Positions 43,208 to 50,764 of a stretch of 64,000 nt of DNA are shown here, piece after piece. How positions within the stretch are numbered: position 1 is the stretch's first letter; every line of letters starts with the position of its first letter. The DNA is taken from the NCBI GenBank assembly GCA_031548025.1, contig JAVBRM010000044.1:5063-69062 (forward strand). Direction: 5' to 3'. This stretch comes from UBA5239 sp031548025 (lineage in GTDB: Bacteria; Verrucomicrobiota; Lentisphaeria; Victivallales; Victivallaceae). The position numbers were made by a program, and so were the translations under genes. Under the pieces are notes generated by a model. That model was not told the DNA's origin. It saw nothing but the letters and a program-made list of their open reading frames with translations, and ran no database searches.

Positions 43208-44440
43208 ATGGAAACTCTCAACGTTTATTTGCTTGACCGATTAGCCGGAGTATTGGCAAACAACAAAGGACAGCTTATATTCCGTTATAATCCGGAATAT
43301 TTGAGCGATTCCCAAGCCGTCCCGGTTTCGTATTCTCTACCACTGCAGAAAGAATCATTTACCTCTCAGGTCAGCACGGCATTTTTTGCCAATCTGCTTC
43401 CGCCGGACGATGTTCGTAAGCGACTCGGCAAAATACTGCATCTCTCCCGTTACAACATTTTTGGTTTTCTCAAAGCCATCGGAGGAGACTGTGCCGGAGC
43501 GATCGCGGTGTATCCGCCAAATATCCTGCCGAACGAGCCGGGTAAAGAGAATTATCGGGAATTGCCAGGGGAAGAGGCTTCAAGAGTTTTGATCGGTTTG
43601 CCGGGACGGCCATTGAATGTCGGAACCGAAGAAGGGTTCAGAATCTCCGGAACCGGCGCGCAGGATAAATTGATCGCCTGTGTTTTCGATGGGAAAATAT
43701 CTCTACCGCTTTACGGAACGCCCTCCACGCATATTATCAAACCGGAAATTCCGGCTTATCCGGATAGCGTTTTGAATGAGTTTTTTTGCATGAGGCTCGC
43801 CGGGCAAGTTGCCTTTCCGGCTCCACATTGTGAGCTTCTGACGCTTGACGGGAAATTGTATTATTGCACGGAACGATATGACCGTTACCGGGAAAACGGT
43901 AAAGTATATCGCCTTCATCAGGAAGATTTCTGCCAGTTAGCCGGAGTGAATCCGGAAACGAAGTATGAGTCGGAAGGCGGTCCGTCAATTCAAGATTGTT
44001 TTCGCCTGATCCGCAAAATGCGACTTGGCGCAGGTGAGCAACTTGATTTTATCCGACGGATTATTTTTAATCTTCTGATCGGAAACGGTGATGCCCATGC
44101 GAAAAACTTTTCCGTACTTTACTGCGGCAAAAAGACTTCATTGGCACCAATGTATGACTTGCTTTGTACCGAAATTTATCCCTCGCTCTCCCGTGATGCC
44201 GCCATGCGCATAGGAGGCGAGTTCAACTTCGCCAAAATCACTCGCGACAACTTCAAGCTGATGGCCCGCGAATGCGATATCCGTCCGGAAATCATCCTCG
44301 ACCAAATTGATGGACTTATCGCCAGGCTGATTTCAGCTGCGGAGAAACTTGCCGCAGAACTCAACGTTATCCATCCCTCTCCTGTCTATTCGCAAATTAT
44401 CGAAGTCGTCGAAAAACAGACCCGCAACTTGAAAATATAG
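43208..44440 (+). CDS. hipA: HipA-type Ser/Thr kinase toxin
   Basis: A 410-residue kinase of the HipA family (E. coli 440), which phosphorylates glutamyl-tRNA synthetase in E. coli and causes growth arrest and persistence. Seen: N-terminal domain to about 110, the autophosphorylation loop ISGTGAQDKL (S147, matching the Ser150 loop of E. coli), catalytic GNGDAHAKNFS (D295) and metal-binding APMYDLL (D317). All catalytic residues are present, so the toxin looks intact. Base use is more AT-rich than in flanking genes, suggesting a transferred module. Confidence 0.9.
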   Translation: METLNVYLLDRLAGVLANNKGQLIFRYNPEYLSDSQAVPVSYSLPLQKESFTSQVSTAFFANLLPPDDVRKRLGKILHLSRYNIFGFLKAIGGDCAGAIAVYPPNILPNEPGKENYRELPGEEASRVLIGLPGRPLNVGTEEGFRISGTGAQDKLIACVFDGKISLPLYGTPSTHIIKPEIPAYPDSVLNEFFCMRLAGQVAFPAPHCELLTLDGKLYYCTERYDRYRENGKVYRLHQEDFCQLAGVNPETKYESEGGPSIQDCFRLIRKMRLGAGEQLDFIRRIIFNLLIGNGDAHAKNFSVLYCGKKTSLAPMYDLLCTEIYPSLSRDAAMRIGGEFNFAKITRDNFKLMARECDIRPEIILDQIDGLIARLISAAEKLAAELNVIHPSPVYSQIIEVVEKQTRNLKI

Positions 44441-44442
44441 AA

Positions 44443-44480
44443 AAATCGCTTCTTACGGATTAGTCTGCAAGAAGCGATTT
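44443..44480. terminator. Bidirectional terminator between hipA and ftsB
   Basis: A 12-base stem (AAATCGCTTCTT / AAGAAGCGATTT) with a 14-base loop, A-rich before and ATTATTATT after, three bases beyond the hipA stop and just before the 3' end of the minus-strand gene. Confidence 0.8.
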
Positions 44481-44484
44481 ATTA

Positions 44485-44838
44485 TTATTCTTGATTGGAA
44501 TTATTTTCCTGGGGCGGCGGAGTCGGTGACGGAGTCTTCTGCGGCGCGGGGGGCGGGTTATAAACAATAACCGTCTCTCCTTCCTCACAGAGTCCGAATT
44601 TTTCGCGGGCTACTTTTTCCACGGCCTTGGGATCTTTTTCCAGGCTGTCGACTTCCCGCTTCAATTCGGTACGCTCGCGGCGTTTGTCGGCGGCATGATC
44701 TTTCAGCTTGAAAAGCTCATTCTGCTGTTCGCGGTAATCCCGGTACGCGGGCCAGATCAGCATCGCCGCCACAATCCCCATCATAATCAGGAAGAAATAA
44801 AAGAGACTCCACAGGAATTTCGCTCTCTTTGGATTCAT
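44485..44838 (-). CDS. ftsB: FtsB/DivIC-like septum formation initiator
   Basis: A 117-residue inner-membrane protein: short cytoplasmic head, one membrane helix (about 9-30), coiled coil (about 35-75) and the DivIC-type segment KDPKAVEKVAREKFGLCEEGETVIVYN. FtsB-type proteins join FtsL and FtsQ in the division complex. The C terminus is a Pro-rich tail (PPPAPQKTPSPTPPP). GGGAGGT precedes the start, 25 bases after rho. Confidence 0.82.
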   Translation of the reverse strand: MNPKRAKFLWSLFYFFLIMMGIVAAMLIWPAYRDYREQQNELFKLKDHAADKRRERTELKREVDSLEKDPKAVEKVAREKFGLCEEGETVIVYNPPPAPQKTPSPTPPPQENNSNQE

Positions 44839-44863
44839 AATATTACCTCCCGGTTCAACACCA

Positions 44864-46741
44864 TTATTGAATATTGTTCAAGGTTAACAGGAATTCGATG
44901 TTGGTCGGAATCTTCTTGAGCTTTCCGATCAGGAGTTCCATCGCTTCCACCGGCGGCACGCCGTTCATGACCTTGCGCAAAGTCCAGGTCCGCTGCAGTT
45001 CATCGGGATGCAGCAACAACTCTTCCTTACGGGTTCCGCTCTTTTCGATATTGATGGCCGGATAAATCCTGCGGTCGGAAAGATAACGGTCCAGGTGGAG
45101 TTCCATGTTGCCGGTGCCTTTGAATTCTTCGAAGATAACTTCATCCATACGGCTGCCGGTATCGATCAACGCGGTAGCCAGAATCGTCAGACTGCCGTGA
45201 TTTTCGATGTTACGCGCCGCGCCGAAGAAGCGCTTGGGCTTGTGCAAAGCATTCGCGTCCACCCCGCCGGAGAGAATCTTGCCGCTGTGCGGCTGCAAAG
45301 TATTGTAAGCGCGGGCCAGACGGGTAATACTGTCCAACAGGATCACTACGTCGTTTTTGTATTCGACCAGGCGCTTGGCTTTTTCGATAACCATTTCGGC
45401 GACCTGGACATGGCGTTCCGGCGGCTCGTCGAAAGTGGAGCTGACGACTTCGGCGTCGGTGCAACGCATCATGTCGGTAACTTCTTCCGGGCGCTCGTCG
45501 ATCAGCAGAACGATCAATTTGACTTCCGGATTGTTCTTGCGGATGCTGTTGGCGATTTTCTGCATCAGCACGGTTTTACCGGTTCGCGGCGGGGCCACGA
45601 TCAAACCGCGCTGGCCTTTACCCAGAGGCGCCACCAGGTCCATGACCCGGGTGGAGAAATCCTGCGCATCAGTTTCCAGGACCAAACGCTCGGTCGGAAA
45701 ATACGGAGTCAGGTTATTGAACGGGATAATATCTTTTTTACGTTCCGGCAAGTCATGGTTGATCGTCTCAACCTTGAGCATGGCGAAGAAACGTTCTTTC
45801 TCGCGGGGCGTCCGGATCTGGCCGGCCACAAAGTCCCCGGTTTTCAGCGAAAAACGCTTGATCTGGGATGGCGAAAGATAAATATCTTCCGGACAGGGCA
45901 GATAACAATAGGAGGGTGAGCGCAGGAAGCCGAAGCCGTCCGGCAACAGTTCCAGATATCCACTGCCATACATCTGACCGCATTTTTCCGCGTTGGCCTT
46001 CAGGATTTCAAAAATCAGCAAAGATTTTTCCAAGGAGCCGACGCCCTCGATGTTGAGTTCGCTGGCCATTTTCTGCAGTTCATGCATGTCGCGAGTCTGC
46101 AGTTCGGCGATATTCATGCTGGGACCGACCCTGTCGCGCTGGACATCAGCCTGCTCGCCATTGTTCTCGACCGGCGGACGTTGCGGCTGTGGTTGACCCT
46201 GCTGTTGTTGTTGTTGTGGCTGACCTTGCTGCTGATGCTGCTGGTGCTGGAAGTTATTATTGCCTTTATTCCCTTTCTGGAATTTCTGGCGATTCTGGAA
46301 CTTGTTATTCTGATGATTGTTGTTCTGGTTGTTGTTGAATTGCTTGCGCGGCTGGTTATTGGCGTCGATGCGGGTATCCTGGGGAGGCAGTGCTTCCGGA
46401 CTGAGGTTTTCGGCCGGAGTCGTTTCCGGAACAATTTCCGCTTCGGGGGTCAAAACCGCCTTGGAAGCCGCCTGGACCTCCGGGTGGGGGGTGGAGGTCG
46501 CCACAGTAGCCACTTCCTGCCGCTCTTCCTGGGCATCCTGAGGCCTCGGCATCAGCGGCGGCTGAATATACGGAGGAATTTCGGGAACCGGAGCGGCTTG
46601 GGAGGCTTCGGCAGCCGGGATATTTTCTACTTTGGCGGAAGCGTCAGCGGCATCCGCAATCTTTTTCGGTGGGCGGCCGCGCCTTTTCTTTGGGGCTTCC
46701 GACTCAGGAACGATGTTATTTACAATTTCTTTTTCTTCCAT
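44864..46741 (-). CDS. rho: Transcription termination factor Rho with long N-terminal extension
   Basis: A 625-residue hexameric RNA helicase (E. coli 419). The conserved part starts at about residue 205: Rho N-terminal domain (LQTRDMHELQKMASELN), cold-shock-type RNA-binding domain (GYLELLPDGFGFLRS), Walker A APPRTGKT (about 383-390), Walker B VVILLDSITRLARAYN, the Q-loop GGVDANALHKPKRF and R-loop. The first 200 residues are extra: an AT-hook-like KKRRGRPPKK, then a Pro/Glu-rich stretch and a Gln/Asn-rich region at about 128-189. The start overlaps coaE by 26 bases with AAGGA before it. Confidence 0.95.
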   Translation of the reverse strand: MEEKEIVNNIVPESEAPKKRRGRPPKKIADAADASAKVENIPAAEASQAAPVPEIPPYIQPPLMPRPQDAQEERQEVATVATSTPHPEVQAASKAVLTPEAEIVPETTPAENLSPEALPPQDTRIDANNQPRKQFNNNQNNNHQNNKFQNRQKFQKGNKGNNNFQHQQHQQQGQPQQQQQQGQPQPQRPPVENNGEQADVQRDRVGPSMNIAELQTRDMHELQKMASELNIEGVGSLEKSLLIFEILKANAEKCGQMYGSGYLELLPDGFGFLRSPSYCYLPCPEDIYLSPSQIKRFSLKTGDFVAGQIRTPREKERFFAMLKVETINHDLPERKKDIIPFNNLTPYFPTERLVLETDAQDFSTRVMDLVAPLGKGQRGLIVAPPRTGKTVLMQKIANSIRKNNPEVKLIVLLIDERPEEVTDMMRCTDAEVVSSTFDEPPERHVQVAEMVIEKAKRLVEYKNDVVILLDSITRLARAYNTLQPHSGKILSGGVDANALHKPKRFFGAARNIENHGSLTILATALIDTGSRMDEVIFEEFKGTGNMELHLDRYLSDRRIYPAINIEKSGTRKEELLLHPDELQRTWTLRKVMNGVPPVEAMELLIGKLKKIPTNIEFLLTLNNIQ

Positions 46742-47321
46742 AACTGTCCTTCAACTTTTTATTCAAAATTTCACATTGTTCGAAAAGATTCTCGGCCGAT
46801 CCATTATTAATCAGCCCGTAATCAGCTTTTTCCAGCTTCAACTCCGGCGACATCTGATTTTTCAGGCGGCATTCAATATCTTTCGCTTCCAGTCCTCGCG
46901 CCAATAAACGCCGCCTGGCAATATCCGGTTCGCTCCATACACAAATGACCGTTTCATAGTGTTCATGCCACCCGGTCTCATAGAGCAACGGAATTTCAAA
47001 TATGAAATCGGCCCCGGCATTCGCCGCAACCCGGCGCTCCGCTTCCGCCCGAATCATAGGATGAAGAATTCCGTTCAACCACTGCAACTGTCCGGGATCC
47101 TGGAAAACGATTCCGGCAATCGCCCGACGGTTCAGCAAACCGTCTTCGACCGCTATCACGTCACCCCAGCGGTCAATCAACTGCCGGCTGAATTCGCGGT
47201 TGTCCCGATATATTTCATGACAAATGGCATCGGCACTGAGAACCTTCCAACCCAATTCGGAGAAGTATTGCAGCACCAGACTTTTCCCACAGCCAATGCC
47301 TCCCGTCAATGCCACAATCAT
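46716..47321 (-). CDS. coaE: Dephospho-CoA kinase
   Basis: A 201-residue kinase that completes coenzyme A synthesis by phosphorylating dephospho-CoA. P-loop GGIGCGKS (7-14), LSADAICHEIYRD, FEIPLLYETGW and RRRLLARG are all family hallmarks. AGGAAAAGAG precedes the start. It is probably co-transcribed with rho and ftsB. Confidence 0.93.
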   Translation of the reverse strand: MIVALTGGIGCGKSLVLQYFSELGWKVLSADAICHEIYRDNREFSRQLIDRWGDVIAVEDGLLNRRAIAGIVFQDPGQLQWLNGILHPMIRAEAERRVAANAGADFIFEIPLLYETGWHEHYETVICVWSEPDIARRRLLARGLEAKDIECRLKNQMSPELKLEKADYGLINNGSAENLFEQCEILNKKLKDSYGRKRNCK

Positions 47322-47541
47322 TCTCTTTTCCTATTTTATAAACTGTCCTGATCAAAATATTTCCGGGGAGATTGTCCAAATTCCGGCACGCCGGTAATTA
47401 ATTTTAAAAAAAAATCTGGATAATGAACTATTAAATCATCTTAACGGAGCTAAATTGATAAGGGCAATTGAACCATTGTCAATATAATTTTAGCATAAGT
47501 ATAGAAAAATACAAGCCAAAATCACGGAATTTTCATAAATT

Positions 47542-48108
47542 ATGAAGCATTTTTTTCAACTGGAAAGTAAAAACATCATCGGACAAGGCCGCTTTTTGCG
47601 CATTGAAGAATTGAACTTTGTCGACCGCCGCGACAAAAAACGCAAATGGGAAAGTGTTTGCCGTGAAAATACTTACGGAGCCGCCATCATCATTGCCGAG
47701 ATTGTCCCCGACAATAAAATCATCCTGGTCAAGCAATTCCGTCCCCCCGCCTGGGAGATGTTGCTCGAATTTCCCGCCGGACTGGTGGACCAGGGCGAGA
47801 GCGCCGCCGAAACCGCCGTCCGGGAATTGCGCGAAGAAACCGGCTTCGAGGGTGAAGTAGTAAAGATATTACCGGAGTCATTCAGCTCCCCCGGCATGAG
47901 CGGTGAAAAAATGTTTATCGTGATAATGCGGATCGACGGCAATAAATACCGCGACGGCCTTCCCCAACATTTTCAGGAAGAGAATGAAGATATCGAAACC
48001 ATTCTGGTCGACAAAGCCAAGTTGCTGGAATTCCTCGAAAAAGAAGCCGCCAACGGAACCGGCATCGATACCAAACTCCTCCACTACGCCATCGGCTTGA
48101 GTAATTAA
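47542..48108 (+). CDS. NUDIX hydrolase, ADP-ribose pyrophosphatase type
   Basis: A 188-residue cytoplasmic hydrolase. The Nudix box is complete: GLVDQGESAAETAVRELREETG. RPPAWEMLLEFPAG and SPGMSGEKMFIV are typical of the NudF/ADP-ribose pyrophosphatase branch. It would hydrolyse ADP-ribose or sugar nucleotides. The upstream 220 bases are AT-rich, with a possible TTGTCA-18-TATAGA promoter. It converges on the LacI gene with five bases between. Confidence 0.85.
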   Translation: MKHFFQLESKNIIGQGRFLRIEELNFVDRRDKKRKWESVCRENTYGAAIIIAEIVPDNKIILVKQFRPPAWEMLLEFPAGLVDQGESAAETAVRELREETGFEGEVVKILPESFSSPGMSGEKMFIVIMRIDGNKYRDGLPQHFQEENEDIETILVDKAKLLEFLEKEAANGTGIDTKLLHYAIGLSN

Positions 48109-48113
48109 AAAAT

Positions 48114-49139
48114 TCAAACGGAGTTGCGGATGATCAGTTCCGGGGAAAGCAGATTTTTCCGGACCTCCGGCTGTTCCGGATGTTGAATAGCTTGAAGCAG
48201 AAAATTGGCGGCGGAGACGCCGGTATCATACCCGGGATGACGCACGGTGGTGACTGCCACCGGACAGAATTTCAGCAACGGATTGTCGTCGAAACCGGTT
48301 ACGCCGATATCTTCGGGTATTCGAATACCGCGCTTCAACAATTCGTTGATAACACCGAAAGCCGTGGTATCTCCGGCGCAAATAATGCAGTCCGGACGTT
48401 TTTTCAGGGACAGGATTTTTTCCACCACGCCCGCATATCCGCTATTGTCGTCCATCAGGTTGTAAATACGATCGCTTGACCAGGGGATTTGGAGTTCGGC
48501 GATGGCTTTTTCGAGGCCGTGGAGTTTATCCAGGGCAAAATTCGGCAGCGAACGCAGAAATACCAGTTCGCGTTTGCCGTGGCTATGGAGAAAATGAATC
48601 ATTTTTTCCATGCCGCCGGCCCGGTCGATATTTACCGAGCTGAAATTTTCCACTTGCGAGTCTATCAATACCAATGGACCGCGCCAGGAATTCAACGCCT
48701 GGGTGAATTCCGCCCAATCGACATTTGCCGGATAACTCATGACGGCCAGCCCATCCACGGCAAACGCGCGAAGGTTTTCCAGTACCTTCCACAATCCCGC
48801 CGAGTCGAAGGTGGGAGCCACAGCGATGATGCTCTGGTATTCCCAGCAAAGCATGGTTTTGTTGAACGACTCAGTTACCGCATTGAAGAGATAGCTGTCC
48901 AGCCCGAAACTGACGATTCCGACGACCTTGCTGGCGCCGCCGCGCAATACCCTGGCATGGAGGTTGGGTTGGTAATTCATCCGTTTGGCGGCTTCCCGGA
49001 TTTTGGCGGCCGTCTCCTGGCTGACCCGGGTGCCGGTGCTGCCGCCGGTCAAGACACTGGCCACGGCGGCATGCGAGACTTTTACCTCGCGGGCAACATC
49101 GATCAGACGGATTTTTTTATTCTCAGCCATAATATTCAT
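48114..49139 (-). CDS. LacI-family transcriptional regulator
   Basis: A 341-residue LacI/GalR regulator: HTH (IRLIDVAREVKVSHAAVASVLTG), hinge helix (YQPNLHARVLRGG) and a two-lobe sugar sensor (VVGIVSFGL, VDGLAVMSYP, LVLIDSQVENFSSVNID, IRIPEDIGVTGFDDNPL). It is the last gene of the operon beginning at the DUF6259 gene and probably controls it and the divergent oxidoreductase through two AATTAACGTTAATT-type operators. A second ATG three codons in is possible. Confidence 0.9.
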   Translation of the reverse strand: MNIMAENKKIRLIDVAREVKVSHAAVASVLTGGSTGTRVSQETAAKIREAAKRMNYQPNLHARVLRGGASKVVGIVSFGLDSYLFNAVTESFNKTMLCWEYQSIIAVAPTFDSAGLWKVLENLRAFAVDGLAVMSYPANVDWAEFTQALNSWRGPLVLIDSQVENFSSVNIDRAGGMEKMIHFLHSHGKRELVFLRSLPNFALDKLHGLEKAIAELQIPWSSDRIYNLMDDNSGYAGVVEKILSLKKRPDCIICAGDTTAFGVINELLKRGIRIPEDIGVTGFDDNPLLKFCPVAVTTVRHPGYDTGVSAANFLLQAIQHPEQPEVRKNLLSPELIIRNSV

Positions 49140-49206
49140 TTCGTGTTTTTCCTGATAATATAGAGCGTTTCGACGAAAAAGGAAACCCGGACTGTGTTTT
49201 TTTGCC

Positions 49207-49914
49207 TTATTCCAATGGTTTGCTCATGCCGCACCACCATTGTACCAGAGGGAGCTGCTTGCGGAAAAACGACGAAGTATAAGCGGAATTGTGGGGAATG
49301 ACAGTGTAATCGAGTTGCTGGGTATGACCGTCGGCAAAGACAGCGTTGACCGTATCCCGCTGGCCATGGCGGGAATTGGGCCTGCCGTTATAAGTGGTCT
49401 CCTTGTTCACGGTCTCGCAAGTGAGCTCCCAGTAATTGAAATCCATCATGAACAAAGCACCGGAGGGCAGGTTCTGATCGCTGCGTTTGATTCCCGTCTG
49501 GGCAGGTATGGTGTTGTATCCGTAATTGCCGGAATAAGGCGGCGTGAGCGCCGGAGGCCCCGGTACATATTTCGCATTCGGGCAGAAGAGATTTTTGGCG
49601 TAGGTTTCGCTGCCGATGGTTATCTTGGCGCCGGTGATATACCGCAAACTGCGGTCGCCGGCGGCGTCCGTCAGATATTTATACCACTGAAACGAAGTAG
49701 TACCGATGAGGATGACACGTTGCGGATAGCAATCGTTGTAATCGTCAACATATGCGGAAAAGGATGTAAACAACTGCTTGAGAGTATTGACACAGGAGGT
49801 GGATTTCGCTTTGGCTCGCGCGTGATTGAGGGCGGGAAGCAGCATGGCAGCGAGAATGGCGATGATCGCGATCACTACAAGGAGTTCGATAAGTGTGAAA
49901 ATTTTTGCTTTCAT
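49207..49914 (-). CDS. Pseudopilin-like exported protein
   Basis: A 235-residue protein beginning MKAKIFTLIELLVVIAIIA, with Ile before the mature Phe and Glu at +5. The C-terminal motif is NAVFADGHTQQLDY, here closest to the ADGH form seen in DUF1559-type pseudopilins. AGGAG precedes its start. It lies between an unknown exoprotein gene and the LacI gene. Confidence 0.86.
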   Translation of the reverse strand: MKAKIFTLIELLVVIAIIAILAAMLLPALNHARAKAKSTSCVNTLKQLFTSFSAYVDDYNDCYPQRVILIGTTSFQWYKYLTDAAGDRSLRYITGAKITIGSETYAKNLFCPNAKYVPGPPALTPPYSGNYGYNTIPAQTGIKRSDQNLPSGALFMMDFNYWELTCETVNKETTYNGRPNSRHGQRDTVNAVFADGHTQQLDYTVIPHNSAYTSSFFRKQLPLVQWWCGMSKPLE

Positions 49915-49930
49915 TACATTCTCCTATTTT

Positions 49931-50746
49931 TCATTGACTTGATAAGTTGAGTTTTTCCAGTTTCAGTTCTTTCAATTGGAGCGTGCCCGCGACTGCGCCT
50001 TTCGGGTTATCGAGGATGATTCCCGGGCGAACCTGGGCGGTTCCATACCAGAAGGCATCCGGCCGGCCATAATCTCCGGCTCTGATATCAAAGGTGAATT
50101 CAGTCCATTCTTTTCCCGCCGCCGGGTTTTCCAGCGGCACGAAGAGATAAATCGGTCCGCTCTGGTGCTGCCGGAGAAGAGTTCCGGCCGGATAATCCTT
50201 TTCCAGCGGAGCGTTGAGAATGATTTCATGGACGGAACTTTCCATTTTGATTTCGCGGATAAAAAAGATTTCGAAATTGGGCAAATCGCCTTCATCGGGG
50301 CGGGCGTTCATGGCGGCGGCATAGAGCCCCTTCGGTTTGGACTTCCATTTGGTCGCGTTGTTGACTTTCAGTACGTTGCTGCCGGCGGCGGCCGGTTCAA
50401 GCAATTCGGTCGTCGTTTCTTTGAGCACCCGGCAATTGACGGGCGCAAGCCGGCGTCCGGCGGAATTGTACAGGATCAGGCCGATCCGGACATTACCGCC
50501 GGGTTGATCCGGTATGGCCCGGAATTTTCCGGAAAAACGATAGTCGGCAGTGACGTCGACCGCCATTGTTTTTTTACCGGTAAGGCGTCCGGCTTTGTCT
50601 ATCGACAGGACTGGAGTGCCGTCTTCCTGTTCGCTGCGCACCGTATCTTTCGGGGCAGCAAAATCGGACGCGGAACTCCAGGAGTCCGCAGTGACCCGCA
50701 GGATCAGGCTTACGGCAAGGATTATTACCAAAGCGGATATTTTCAT
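49931..50746 (-). CDS. Exported protein of unknown function, possibly glycan-binding
   Basis: A 271-residue protein with a signal peptide (SLILRVTADSW, about residue 20). The mature part looks all-beta: strands with YRFSGKFRAIPDQPGGNVRIGLILYN at the start and WTEFTFDIRAGDYG, RPGIILDNPKG at the end, a pattern like jelly-roll carbohydrate-binding modules. I recognise no named family. GGGAG lies before the start. It follows the DUF6259 gene by 18 bases and so probably works on the same glycan. Confidence 0.65.
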   Translation of the reverse strand: MKISALVIILAVSLILRVTADSWSSASDFAAPKDTVRSEQEDGTPVLSIDKAGRLTGKKTMAVDVTADYRFSGKFRAIPDQPGGNVRIGLILYNSAGRRLAPVNCRVLKETTTELLEPAAAGSNVLKVNNATKWKSKPKGLYAAAMNARPDEGDLPNFEIFFIREIKMESSVHEIILNAPLEKDYPAGTLLRQHQSGPIYLFVPLENPAAGKEWTEFTFDIRAGDYGRPDAFWYGTAQVRPGIILDNPKGAVAGTLQLKELKLEKLNLSSQ

Positions 50747-50764
50747 GAGTTTCTCCCGTTCAGG

